Shown: positions 38,872 to 50,514 of the stretch, piece by piece
How the letters are laid out: each line of letters opens with the position of its first letter
How positions within the stretch are numbered: the first letter of the stretch is position 1
Assembly (NCBI GenBank): GCA_025667525.1
Contig: CM046877.1
Span: forward strand, 261,799,706 to 261,863,705
DNA length: 64,000 bases
Reading direction: 5' to 3'
Source: Glebionis coronaria
Taxonomy: Eukaryota; Streptophyta; Magnoliopsida; Asterales; Asteraceae
Position numbers and translations under genes: made by a program
The notes under the pieces: generated by a model
Told to the model about the DNA's origin: nothing
Databases searched by the model: none
The model's input: the letters and a program-made list of their open reading frames with translations, nothing else

Positions 38872-41260
38872 TCTTCCAAAGAATTCAATTCATACATCAG
38901 ACGAAATGACACAACAATTTTTGTCGCGCTACTTTCCACCATCCATGGTAACGGGCCTTCGTAATCAAATCAGTGGTTTCACGCAAGACCCTGATGAGTC
39001 TCTTTTCGATGCTTGGGAATGTTATAATGTCTTGATCGATCGATGTCCAAATCATAATATGCTCCCCGTCACTTTAATTGACACTTTCTACAACAGTTTG
39101 ACTTTTCGTGATCGTGATACGATTAATGTTGCCGTCGGTGGTACATGTATGAAAAGAAGACTCGAGGAGTGTAGAGAGCTTATAGAGAACATGACCACTC
39201 ATCACAAAAATTAGGATTCATCGGCATCCTCAAGAAATAATCCGAGGATCAATGTTTCTTCTTCTATTTCCTCCAACCCCGAGATGACCGAACTCACCCG
39301 CCAACTAGCCGAAATGAACAAAAATTTCCAACTCATGGCTAAGAATCAATATCAACAAGTTAAAGTTGTTTCACCTTCTACTCGTGAAAATCCGGAAAAC
39401 GTGTATGCGGCCCACGGTAACTATTCCACGGAAGGCTATCAAGCCCGACCTCAAGGTGACCGTAATTTGCTTAGTTACCATTCCGACAACTTTCTTTCAC
39501 CCGCTTTTTCTCCTCAAAACCAAAACCCAAACAACTTTAATAGAAGCAATTCTGGCCAACCTCGAGCTTCTAATCCATATCAACCACCCGCTTACCAAGC
39601 TCCACCTCTCACTCCACCTACTACATTAGAAGCTTACATAAGGACCAATGGAGAGGTGGTCAAGAACCTTCAGAGCCAAATCATTAACTTGAAAAGTGAT
39701 ATCACTAAACAAGGGAATGATATTCGAAACGAACTCAGAAATGATATGAGAACCTCGTTAAGCAATTAAACGAATGATTTGAGGGATATGATGGCTAATT
39801 TTTTCCAAACTAACCAACCCTCTCCCTCTGCTTCGGGTTCTCTTCCTTCGAATACCGTGACCAATCCTAGGGCCAATGTGAGTGTCATTACTACAAGAAG
39901 TGGGAATTCCCATGAGGAACCTTCCATCTCTTCGCTACTAAAGGAGAGACAAGGCCTGAAGGTCATAATGAGTAATCCTACTCCCCCTTCGGTGACTCCT
40001 CCCTCACCCACTTATTTTGACATTCCTCCATTGAGTAACCCTTCGATTCCCCCATCTCCTCCTTTCATTTCTACACCTCCCCCTTCAGTTCCTACACCGA
40101 TTCTTTCCATACCCACCCCTTCACCTAAGGTTGTTCAAGAAGCGAGTCCTTCTCCTTCTCAACCATCACCGCCTAAACCTAACATTCATTACCCTTCTCG
40201 ACTAGACAAAACCCGATTATTTACCAAGGATGACATTTTAGTCACCAATTTGTTTATGAAGATTGCTGGCATAAACGTCACCATTAGCCTTGTCGAAGCC
40301 CTTGCCCAAATGCCCAAATTCCTTAAGATGTTTAAAGATTTACTTAATAAGAAGGAAAAGTTGGTTGAGCTTGTTAACACCCGTTTAAATGAGAATTTCT
40401 CCGCGATTCTCCTCAAAGAGCTTCCCGAAAAGCTAGGAGATCCCGGACGATTCCTGTTACCTTGCTCATTCCCTCAAATTGAAGATTGTATGGCATTAGC
40501 GGATCTTGGGGCTAGTATCAATTTAATGCCGTTAAGTGTTTGGAAACGTTTATCCCTCCCCGATCTTATACCCACCCGTATGACCCTTGAGCTAGCGAAT
40601 CGAACTCTCGCATACCCCGTTGGTATTGCTGAGGATGTTTTTGTTAAAGTTGGTACGTTCACTTTTCCGGTCGACTTTGTCGTTGTTGATTACGAAATGG
40701 ATCCTCGTATTCCATTAATACGTGAACGCCCGTTCTTACGAACCAGAAAAGCTTTAGTCGATGTAGTCGAGGGAGAACTAATTCTTCTGGTTGGAAACGA
40801 TGCCCAAGTTTTTAAGATGGGGAAGATCATTAACAAATCGAATGGAAGAGAAGCCGCGAACATGATTTATGTGCTTCAAGATGAGCTTGTTCCAACTCCA
40901 TTGGAAACTCTAAAGCTCGATGTAAATGATTTTGTCATTTACAACGATCCTCTTTTCGAGCCTCTCTATGTTAATCCACTTTTTCAAGCAAATGTGGAAG
41001 ATTCTGAAGATCCTCTTTCCATTTTGGACCCTCCACCAGATTATGATGACGACACTTCTTTAAGTGATCTCATTCCTTTGGGTTTCGAAGACATACCTCG
41101 TGAGCATAATGATCCTATTTTATCTATGAGTGATCCTTCCATTCTTGAGTCTCCCTTTGACTTTCATACTCCTATATTGGAAGTTCGGACTTTTAAGGAG
41201 GATACTCCACCCTTAGAGAATCTTCCTGAATTCGAGGCTATTCCATTTGAGGAGGTTTAG
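38872..41260 (+). pseudogene. G2 Gag C-terminal part and protease
   Basis: One frame continues Gag after G4 (FLSRYFPPSMVTGLRNQI, NHNMLPVTLIDTFYN) with in-frame stops TAG at 39212-39214 and TAA at 39767-39769. The middle has a coiled segment and a Q/N/P-rich stretch. The last open part, 39779-41260 (493 codons), is proline-rich, then carries the Athila protease block with CMALADLGASINLMPL and DFVVVDYEMDPRIPLI, and ends in an acidic tail (SEDPLSILDPPPDYDDD). No Gag zinc knuckle is obvious. In G1 this is where RT begins; here the frame ends without any RT motif. The protease would process only its own Gag, so replication needs enzymes from elsewhere. Confidence 0.88.
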
Positions 41261-41340
41261 ATATCTTTCTAAATACCTATTTTCCTCAAGAGAATGAGTT
41301 TTTCTATGACTCCGATGATACTTATGTATTCACATCGAGT

Positions 41341-41691
41341 TTGGACGAGGACGACTCTCCCACATTGGATTATGATGATATTATAGGCCTTAATGTCAAC
41401 ACCTCTTGCTATTTTCCCCTAAAGGAAAAGGTGTTCGATCCGGGTATCATCATTCAGCCATCTCAGTATCCATCTGATGCAATAAAAGGAACAACTTTTG
41501 GAATCCTCCGAGCTATGCTTTCATTTCATCCTACTTTCTACCCCCATGCTCCACTTTTGCTTAAGGGAACCTCGCCTACTCTTTTTTGGCTTGTCTTGTT
41601 CACCTTAAGCTTGTGCTATTTGTTGGACGAAAACCATGTATTTGATCCCGGCGGATTTTCTTCAAGGTTTTCTATGAGTTCTCAGCCATAG
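41341..41691 (+). CDS. Small G2 ORF with hydrophobic segment, function unknown
   Basis: A 116-codon frame starts at the ATG at 41341 and ends at 41691, in a different frame from the protease. The same frame reads open upstream of the ATG with acidic residues (ENEFFYDSDDTYVF), so the true start may be earlier. The N-terminal half is acidic, and near residues 80-95 there is LFWLVLFTLSLCYLL, long enough to span a membrane. The end of the frame is followed by the ctttttgggaggcaaccca motif that I remember from Athila elements downstream of the last ORF. Athila relatives can carry an envelope-like membrane protein in this place, so this might be a remnant. I cannot identify it with certainty; a degenerate pol tail is also possible. 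Confidence 0.5.
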   Translation: MDEDDSPTLDYDDIIGLNVNTSCYFPLKEKVFDPGIIIQPSQYPSDAIKGTTFGILRAMLSFHPTFYPHAPLLLKGTSPTLFWLVLFTLSLCYLLDENHVFDPGGFSSRFSMSSQP

Positions 41692-43580
41692 TCTTTGAGT
41701 TTGAGTCAGGCTCGTGACTCGACCAACAAAAACAAGCGCTTTTTGGGAGGCAACCCAATTATCTATCCTTTTTATCCGTTTTCATAATAAGTGTAGGGGG
41801 GAGCCCCGTAGATGTTTGTTGTTTTCTTTCTTATGATGTGCAGGGATTCAAGCTTTCAAAGACACACCCTTGATGACTTTTGATGACCCGTGATTCCGTG
41901 TACCCGTGTACCCGTCTTCCCGGTTCTATCTTAAACTCTTTTGATTCACTATTTTATATTCTACAATATTAAAATAGGAATCACTTTAGTTGTCTCTTCC
42001 TTAGCAAGATTTAAAGAACGTGCACAATGTCCTAAGTGTAGGGGAGTTTACTTACACATGCTTAAACATTAAGGACAATGTTTATATTAAGTGTAGATTT
42101 CTATCGAATTTAAGTGGGCTTTTCCATGAATTTGTCCTCATTTTAACCGGAAAATTGATTTTTCGACATTTTTCAAAATTTTTGATCTATTTTGGCCTAG
42201 TAGTAGTTTCCTTTATTATTGTTATTTTCTTTTATTAAAATAAAATGGTTTTAGCGAGTTTAGATGTCTTTGATATATTAGGCCCTTCGTGAATATTTTG
42301 ACTCAACCCGAGTTTACTTATCCAAGTTTACTCTAGCTAGTATCCTTAACCATGTAGACCTTAATTGGTTTATTAGGCTAAGCATCCACGAGTCTCATTA
42401 CTTGAGATTTTAAATTGTGGAGAACGAGAAATGATAGAGTTAGTTATAAGTTTGGTATTCTTTCATTAGCTTATGTGAGTTAATTATGAGCTTTTTCTCC
42501 CATCACTTGTAAATAAATAAATGCAATAAGTAAGGTCGTACGATTTGAAAAATTACTTAGCTTCTAGCCCAAGATCGTTTAAAAGTTGCTCGGTATTAAT
42601 TAGAGTTCATAGCCAAGGCAAAACTTATTGAAACGGGACACAAAAATTGGCGAGTGTGAAAAGGCCCTAACAAGGCATGAGGACTCCATTTTGTTGCTAA
42701 AGATCCAAGATGATGTGAAGAATCATTATTCCAAAATCAATATGAAGGGTCAAGACACACGATGAAAAGCAATCACTCCCATTAAGATCATGGAGATGTC
42801 TATCCGAAAAGACCCTAACAAGGTATGAGGATAAATAGATCCAAGTCCGAAAAAGAGGCGGATCGTTGTACATCAAAATCCCAAATAAAGATTGAAGAAA
42901 AATGAAGAAGTCGTGGTCCAAGTTTGAAGAATCTCTCAAAAACTTCAAGTGAAAAAATTCCTATTATGAAGAGAAGACAATTATTTCAAGAACGTCTCTC
43001 AAGATTCGAAGTATGAAGTAAATGCCAAATATCGGTCCGAGAGAGGTCTCAAATCGTGAAACGAGTTATGCCAAGATATGAACTTTATGAGGTTTCGAGA
43101 AGCAGTTTAAAAAGATTTTGTCCTTTAGCTAACTATAGATTAAATTGTCCTACTTTATTTTCAGCCTTAATAAACTATTGAAATAAGTCAACAATGTATC
43201 CTCGTGATTATTCAAGACAAAAATAAAATATAAGAGATACACCATAGGAATAAGGGAGTCTAAGTGATTAATTAAACCACATGAGTAAGTGTCAGTTGTG
43301 ATAATTTGTAATAACAATTATCTCGTTTTTAAGCTTGGCATGGGGAACGTGAAACTTGAGAATGATTAATATTCGCGACACCAAAGCCCTAATGTAAGTC
43401 TTAGATGTCTTTACAAGTTTCTTCCTTCTAGTATTTTGTAAATTTTCTATCTTTTTAAGTTTCCTTAGTGTCTAGTATTTAATAAAGGCCAAGGTGGGTT
43501 GATTGTGATGGAGAATGTAAATCTAGCTTTGAAACTAATGCATTGCATGAGGTTATTGCAATGGTCAAGTGTAGGGGATT
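41692..43580 (+). other. G2 3' non-coding region with PPT and repeated PPT-like motifs
   Basis: No gene. The PPT AAGTGTAGGGGATT is at 43567-43580, against the LTR. Earlier motifs are at 41789-41803 (AAGTGTAGGGGGGAG), 42034-42046 (AAGTGTAGGGGAG) and a degenerate one at 42089-42100. 42640-43060 is purine-rich on the + strand with repeated aaagaccctaacaaggtatgagga-type words. Confidence 0.75.
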
Positions 43581-45595
43581 TGATAGGTGTGAAAACACCC
43601 ATCCTTTTACCACTTAAACGATAGAAAACGAGACCATAACGTGTATTTTATGTCGTAAATGTTGGAATTATGCGTGGTTTGTGTTTTATTGTGTTTTAGG
43701 ATCAAAATATGAAAAAGGAAGAAAACACGGGCTTTCACGAGCTTTTATCAAAGAAAAAGACAAAAGACGAAGTCAAAAGATCAAGAGTGCTAAAAGAACG
43801 GAAGTCAAAGGCATATTCTAAAGATTTATCAAATAAAAAGACTAAAGATAGAAGTTTAACGAAGTCGAAGAACCAAATCTAATTAATGAAGAAATTAGAA
43901 GACGAGTTCATTTTGTTTATGGACAAATCCCGAGACAAAGTCAAGAATGACGAGTTTAATGTCAAAGACGTGAAGACTAAAAGAAATAAATAAAGAAGGA
44001 AGCATTCAACCACCTACCTACCTCCTCCTATAAATACAAGACCCTCCCCTCATTTGGGAGGTGTTAGCTATTTTCATCTAGCTCTCCACTTTAATTTATT
44101 GTTTTCAAGTTTTTAAATATTTTATTTACATACTTGTCTTGCATTTAATTTTGTAGGATCTTAATCATTTAAATTTGTGTTGTTTAATCTTAATCTTTAA
44201 TCAAGCTTCTCATTAATCTCATTCTTCCTTTCTTGTGGTGATTTGGTGTTTTTAGTTTTATTGATTTGGTTGATTTGAGTTTTATTTAATCAAGTGGGTT
44301 TTATAGTTTTTATGGTTTGATTTGAATAAAGTTTGTTGATTTGGTTGATTTAGTGTTTGTTAGATCTTATTTGGTGTTTTTATTAGCTTATTTCTTAGAT
44401 TGTTTGGCTTATTTTTAATTAAGTGATTTGGTAGATTAATATTTTTACAAAAAGTTGATTTTAAATATTTAGATTATTTAGTGTTTTTTAAAGTTTTTAA
44501 TTTGTAGCTTATTAGTTTTTTCTTAAAATCAATTTGGTTAGAGTTTTGATTTAGTGCTTATTTAATTTTGCTTATTTTGGCTTATTTTTATTCCCTATTT
44601 TTTTAGATTTTGGCCACCTTTCGTAAGAGGGTTTCTTTATTTTATACGAAAGCTTCTTCCGAAACCGAATGTTACGAAAGTGATTTTACCAAAAAAAAAT
44701 AGTTACGAAAGCTTTTGAAAAATTAGTTACGAAAGCTTTTGAAAAAATAGTTACGAAACAATTTTTTAGAAAAAAAAAATCTTACGAAAGGTTTGAAATT
44801 TTTTTTCCTACGAATGGTTTTTGAAAATAAAGTTACGAATGCTTTTTTCGAAAATAAAGTTACGAATGCTTTGCTTTGAAAAAAATGTTGCGAATGGTTT
44901 TTGAAAAAAATTACTACGAAAGCTTTGTAAAAGAATCCTACGAATGGTTTTACACAAAGAATCCTACGAATGGAAACATAATCTTACGAAAGGATTCTTA
45001 CCATCTTATAGTTTCCCTCCAAATTTAATGTTCCTCCTAGGGGAATATGTCTCCACTATTCCAACATTTTATCCGTAATCGTTTAGTTTTATCCGAAAGT
45101 CGTTTTAATTTTTATTCTAAAAATCAGTTATTTTTAGTTATATTTTCGTCAAATTTTAGTATTAGTATTTTTTCGAAAAGTTTATGTTTTAACTTTTATT
45201 AAGTACCCGTTTCAATATTTGTTTCGTTGCTTTTTAAAATAGGTTTATAATCCAATTTTTTCATTTTTATTTAGTGAGTTTTATTTTTAAATCGAAAGTT
45301 TATTTTTATTTTTACTTTTTACTTTTATTAATTGTTTCTTTTTTTTAATATTTGTTTTAATATTCGTTTTAATATCGTTTTATTTTTTAGTTTTTAATAT
45401 TCGCCTTGTTTTACTTTTCTTTATTATTAGTCCTTGTCTTTAGTTTATATTTAACACTTTTCACTTTTACTTTTTAAGTAGATATAGACAACGACAATTT
45501 TCTATTTTTACCAAGACGACTGAGTCGTACATTAAACTGGGATCAATTCGATTAGACACCGAGAGAACAATTTCACTTAGCAAATCAAAATATTA
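43581..45595 (+). repeat. G2 3' LTR, uninterrupted copy
   Basis: 2015 bp. It shows the undisturbed G1 target: TATAAATA at 44029-44036 runs straight into ACCCTCCCCTCATTTGGGAGG-like text near 44041. The tacgaaag-rich region is 44628-44997. It ends CAAAATATTA, followed by the duplicated GGTAT. Confidence 0.95.
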
Positions 45596-45600
45596 GGTAT

Positions 45601-45777
45601 CTACATAATAAACTTAATGACGTGACAAATGTGAAAGTGGACACACGTATTCTCGGCTAATCAAAGCATACTAATAGTCGGCACAAACCGGTAGCATGTC
45701 TTAAAGTTACAAAGAAGCACGTATTAAATTAAATAATAAGACGCGGAAAATTTCGAGTTGTTACATTCGCTCTCCCT
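45601..45777 (-). repeat. G3 LTR start (third segment) and PPT
   Basis: 45601-45765 is the start of the 3' LTR in element orientation, TGTAACAACTCGAAA. The adjoining 45766-45777 reads TAGGGAGAGCGAA on the element strand, the PPT. It continues the LTR text cut at 11841 by G2. Confidence 0.75.
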
Positions 45778-45817
45778 AAAGAGGGCTTTGTCCGTGAAGC
45801 AAAACAAACAATACATT

Positions 45818-47100
45818 TCAAGTTGACACTACATTAGTGAACAAGTTAGGGTACTTCGCTTTGAACTGGTCCTCGCGTTCCTAAGTAAATTCCGGTCCTC
45901 TACGTGCGTTCCAACGCACTTTAACAATTGGTATACGGCTTCGTTTGAGTCGTTTTACTTCTCGATCCTTGATTTCGACGGGTTCTTCAATGAATACAAG
46001 TTTGTCGTTAAGTTGAATTTCTTCCATTGGTATAACAAGCGTTTCATCGGATAGACACTTCTTCAAGTTGCAAATGTGAAAGACATTATGCACACGACTA
46101 AGTTCTTGTGGTAGCTCCAACCGATAAGCAACATCACCAACGCGTTGAATAATTTCAAACGGTCCAATATAACGATGGTTTAGCTTTCCTCGCTTACCAA
46201 ATCGAATTACACCTTTCCATGGTGCAACTTTCAATATCACTCGATCTCCGACTTGGAATTCCAATGGATTTCGTCTTTTGTTGGCATAACATTTTTGACG
46301 ATCACGAGCCGCTTGCATACGATTCTTTATTTGAACGATTTTCTTCGTCGTCTCAAGAATAATTTCCGGGCCGGTAAGTTGTGCATCACCAACTTCCGCC
46401 CAACACACGGGTGAACGACATTTTCGACCGTAAAGTGCTTCAAATGGTGTCGCTTTAATACTAGTATGGTAACTATTGTTGTACGAAAATTCTATTAGCG
46501 GTAGATGTCGATCCCATCCGTTTCCAAAATCGATCACACATGCGCGAAGCATGTCTTCTAAAGTTTGGATGGTTCTCTCGCATTGGCCATCCGTTTGAGG
46601 ATGGTAAGCCGTGCTCATATCCAATTACGTTCCCAACATGTCTTGGAGTGATTGCCAAAATCTTGAACAATATCGACCGTCTCGGTCCGATATGATATAA
46701 ATTGGGACTCCGTGTTTATCAACGACTTCTTTCAAATACAATCGCGCCAAATGATCCATTTTATCATTTTCTTTCATAGGGAGGAAATGTGCGGACTTTG
46801 TAAGGCGATCCACAGTGACCCAAATGGTGTCATATCCCGTGGATGTCTTAGGTAGTTTAGTGATAAATTCCATGGTAATTCTTTCCCATTTCCACTCTGG
46901 GGTCCTAGGTTGGACTAGTAATCCGGAAGGATTTTGGTGTTCAACTTTAACTTTGGCGTAACTTAATCATTTTCCAACATAGGTCGCTATGTCGGCTTTC
47001 ATGTTCGGCCACCAATAGAACATTTCCATGTCGTGATACATTTTGTCTGATATGGGGTGGATCGAATATTTAGACTTATGTGACTTATGCATGATTAAAT
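45818..47100 (-). pseudogene. G3 integrase
   Basis: On the minus strand the core reads [14 protein letters not shown] and [14 protein letters not shown], then [20 protein letters not shown], giving the three acidic catalytic positions. The C-terminal domain follows ([30 protein letters not shown]) and the [19 protein letters not shown] segment typical of Tekay-like chromoviruses. A stop lies at 46625-46627 between the second and third catalytic blocks and a TAG at 45881-45883 before the last 20 codons, which end at 45818. The N-terminal zinc part near 47000 is shifted. No chromodomain-like extension is obvious after the last motif. This copy cannot make a full enzyme. Confidence 0.88.
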
Positions 47101-47125
47101 CTCGAATGTTTCTGTAACGTGGCAA

Positions 47126-48556
47126 CTAACTTCTATTATCAAGACACAATGTTCCATCGACACATGCAACAAGTTTCTTAGTAATCATTCCTCTGGCATC
47201 TTCTTTATCGATGTTTTCCACTTTAATAGCTTCTCGTTGCGCTTCTAAGATTTTTGATGGTATATTCAAGCCAATAGTCATCACCAAGGCTCGAACTCTT
47301 AGAGGTCTCTCACGAAGTTTCCTACTTAAAGCATCGGCTACAACGTTAGCCTTTCCCGTCGTATAGCGAATTTCACAATCGTAATCCCCAAGTAATTCCA
47401 ACCATCGTCGTTGTCTCATGTTAAGCTCTTTTTGGTCCAAGATGTGTTGGAGGCTTTTATGGTCGGTGTACACCACACATTTGGTACCGTAAATGTAGTC
47501 TCTCCAAATCTTGAGAGCAAAGACAACCGCGCCCAACTCCAAATCATGAGTGGTGTAATTTTCTTCATTTGGTTTTAATTGTCGGGAAGCGTAAGAAATA
47601 ACCTTTTTCCTTTGCATAAGGACCGTGCCTAGGCCTTTAATCGAAGCGTCACAATACACTTCAAAGTCTTCACTACCCTCGGGTAATGAAAGAATCAGCG
47701 CATCACAAAAGTTTTTCTTAAGAGTTTGGAAAGATAATTCTTGATCGTCTCCCCAAATAAACTTCTTATTCTTTTGAGTCAATTCCGCCATAGATTTAGC
47801 GATCTTCGAAATCCTTCGATAAATCGTCTATAATAACCGGCAAGTCCAAGGAATTGGTGGATCTCCGTAGGAGTAGTAGGAGTCGCCCAATCCTTTACCG
47901 CTTCAATCTTGTCGGGATCCACGTGAATACCACTACTATCAATCACGTGCCCGAGAAATTGTACAGTGTGAATCCAAAATTCACACTTTGAAAACTTGGA
48001 ATATAATTGTTCTTGTTTCAACAATTCCAAAACTTTCTTTAAGTGTTCCTCGTGTTCTTCGTTATTACGGGAGTAAATAAGGATGTCGTCAATGAGCACG
48101 ATCACTAACTTGTCCAAATAGGATTTACACACACGATTCATGAGGTCCATGAATACCACGAGTGCGTTAGTCAACCCAAATGGCATAACTTGGAATTCAA
48201 AGTGACCGTATCGAGTTCAAAACCCCGTCTTGGAAATGTCTTCTTCTCGAACTCTAAGTTGATGATAAAACGGCCTTAGATCAATCTTGAATAAATGCTC
48301 GAAACTTAAAGTTGATCAAATAAGTCATCGATCCTTGGTAAAGGATAACGATTCTTTATGGTAAGTTTCTTCAATTCACGATAATCGATGCACATACAGA
48401 ATGATCCGTCTTTATTCTTCACAAATAAAACCGGGGCTCCCCATGGTGAGGAACTCAGTCTTATAAATCCTTTGTCGGTAAGCTCCTTAAGTTTCTTGGC
48501 TAACTCTTTCATCTCGGCGGGTGCTATCGCTAAGGTGCTCTTGCAACGGGTGCGAC
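47126..48556 (-). pseudogene. G3 reverse transcriptase and RNase H
   Basis: RT begins near 48512 ([37 protein letters not shown]). A damaged stretch at 48187-48305 holds the next motifs out of frame, and the frame resumes at 48186 with MPFGLTNA and LIDDILIYS, the catalytic aspartate pair, then [15 protein letters not shown]. After a frame change near 47790, RNase H reads [28 protein letters not shown] and [11 protein letters not shown] to a stop at 47126. Order and motifs are those of chromoviruses. At least two frameshifts make it inactive. Confidence 0.88.
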
Positions 48557-49140
48557 TCAGGGGGTTAGCTCAATGTGAAATTCTACTTGACGAAGTGGCG
48601 GCAATTCGGGTAAGTCTTCGGGAAAAACTTCGAGAAAATCACGAACAATCATAACGTCTTCAATTTTCTTATCTTTAGGGTCGGCTTCGTTCTTGTTGGT
48701 AACTTGAATTAGGAAAACAGGACGACCTTCTTCGATGCACTTTTGAGTTTTAGTACATGAGATGACATTCAAACTAGCTTGGCTTTTCGTGCCATTCTTT
48801 TCTCCAAAGATGGTCAAGGTTCGACTTCCGTAAGGAATACGGACTTTTTTTCATGGCAAATTATCTCCGCGTGGTACTTGCGTAGCCAATCCATACCAAC
48901 GATAACGTCAAAGCTTCCAAGTTCGATGGGTAAAAGATCGATGATGAATGGGATGTTTTGTAAACTTAGGGTGCAACCCTTTAGTACGGTTCTTGTAGTG
49001 ATTGATTTACCATCGACTAATTCCACATTATAATTGTCCTCTAAAGCAATGGGTTCACATTTAATTGTTCACTAAAGGCAAACGTAAAGCTTCTATCGGT
49101 ACCAGAATCAAATAATATGGAAGCATAGATGTTATTGACG
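48557..49140 (-). pseudogene. G3 aspartic protease
   Basis: Around 49085-49125 the minus strand reads ILFDSGTDRSFTFA, the active-site DSG of retropepsin-type proteases. A stop and a frameshift near 49030-49060 follow. The next frame gives FDVIVGMDWLRKYHAEI (48814-49026), the C-terminal half with the conserved GMDWL, and 48557-48817 carries the linker to RT (DVMIVRDFLEVFPEDLPELP). The catalytic triplet is intact but the domain is split over three frames. Confidence 0.82.
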
Positions 49141-49780
49141 AGGAACGTACCGGTGACCACGTTGTTGTCTTGGATGGCCGCTTCGGCACACAAAGCATAC
49201 ACACGACCCCGTGCTCCCGCTTGATTCCCATTGTTTTAGCCATTTGAAGCTCCATGATTTTGTCGGGATTGTCTACGAGCTTGGTTGTTGTTATTGTTAC
49301 CGCAGATTTGGTTTCCTCGGCCTTGTGTAGCGGCTTTAGGGCACCTATTCTTGAAGTGAGCCTTTTCCCCACAACCATATAATGTGACATCCGCGTATTG
49401 CGCATTTTGATTTTCCTGAGCCATTTGGTTTGTGGACTGTGGTGCACTACGACAGTCCTTAGCAAAATGACGGGGTTTGCCACAATTGTGACACGTGCTT
49501 CCATAAGCTCCATTGTGATGATTACCAAACTTGCCACATTTGCCACAAAAAGGGTAACCTTCCTTGATAGCCGGATCCTCCATTTACATTAAACACTTTT
49601 GCTAAATCTTGGCGCTTGTTAGGTTGGTCACCATGATTAGGTCCATGGATTCCTTCCCATCTTCACTTATTATCACCACCCTCCAAAGTAACAAAGTCCA
49701 TCAAGCCATCCGCCATCTCAATGACCTCATTCAAATCGGTAGGTTTTGAAGAAATCACATCTCCTTGGATTGAGGATGGT
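49141..49780 (-). pseudogene. G3 Gag C-terminal part with zinc knuckle
   Basis: 49236-49583 holds CHNCGKPRHFAKDC, a CCHC zinc knuckle, and a second damaged one (YGCGEKAHFKNRC, first cysteine lost) followed by a Gln/Asn-rich tail. Upstream, about 49680-49780, is the end of the Gag domain (SSIQGDVISSKPTDLNEVIE). The SINE at 49799 interrupts that domain, and Gag continues at 50022-50136 and then beyond C2 at 61869. The Gag would bind and package RNA. Frameshifts near 49590-49660 and the insertions make it non-functional. Confidence 0.82.
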
Positions 49781-49798
49781 AATCCAACAATGAACCTT

Positions 49799-50021
49799 AA
49801 CCAACTGGGCTAGCTCTGTTGGCCACCAAGTGTAACCTTCGGAAGTTATTGTTAGAGAGGTCTTAAGTTCGAGTCTCACTAACGACCTTCAGGGGCCCGA
49901 ATTAAAAAGAAGCAGGAGTGGGGTTTATCCCCTAAGGAGAAGGTTCGAGGCTTTCATACTGCCTAATTGGATGTCACTATAAGCTCGAATCACTAACAAC
50001 TAACTTGCCGCTCAAAAAACA
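49799..50021 (+). mobile_element. tRNA-derived SINE inserted in G3 gag
   Basis: A 223-bp insertion flanked by a perfect 18-bp target duplication, aatccaacaatgaacctt, at 49781-49798 and 50022-50039. Removing it restores the Gag frame. An A-box-like TAGCTCTGTTGG is at 49811-49822, a B box GTTCGAGTCTC at 49867-49877, and the 3' end is short and A-rich (ctcaaaaaac). Length, boxes, A-rich tail and long duplication together are diagnostic of a SINE moved by LINE machinery. The family name is unknown to me. Confidence 0.9.
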
Positions 50022-50136
50022 AATCCAACAATGAACCTTTCAACGACACGTGTCTCACTTGGTATCATCTCGGGACACATCAATCTCAACTCTTGGAACC
50101 GTTGAGTGTAAGCCGTCAAATTAACCCTATGCACAC

Positions 50137-50503
50137 TGTTGTTCCCATTCAATCCATAACACAAGATTTAGAAGAGATATTTAGAGAGAGAAAGAGAAGA
50201 AAGTAGAGGGAGAAACAAGAGAGAATTTGGAAGGTTAATGTTTACTAGAGAGAGAAAGTAAAATGAACCAACACCCTCTTCCACATGTGGAAGAGGGTTA
50301 TATATGCCACGGCTCTAGGGCCTTTGTGGGCTTCATCTTGGGCCGGGCTTGGCTTTCACTTGGGCATATAGCCCCTAACAAAGACAATATTAGCTTAAAG
50401 TCCAAGCCCGGTTTTCCCGACTAACCTATTACAATACAAGACCTTTAACGACTAAGATGACCTATTACATTCTTGTTCGACTATATAAAATATAGGGCTA
50501 ACA
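50137..50503 (-). repeat. C2 3' LTR
   Basis: 367 bp, TG...CA. A 26-bp perfect palindrome at 50273-50298 (arms ACCCTCTTCCACA and its complement) adjoins TATATATG. The repeated agagagaaagagaag text near 50185 is a purine microsatellite-like stretch. Confidence 0.95.
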
Positions 50504-50514
50504 ATCTCCCCCAA
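50504..50514 (-). other. C2 polypurine tract
   Basis: The element strand reads TTGGGGGAGAT directly before the 3' LTR start TGTTAGCCC. It shares GGGGGAGAT with C1. Confidence 0.85.

Noticed and set aside
39766..40011. Antisense frames over G2 gag-protease and G1 pol
   Set aside because: Shadows of the real frames, produced by codon bias of proline-rich coding sequence.
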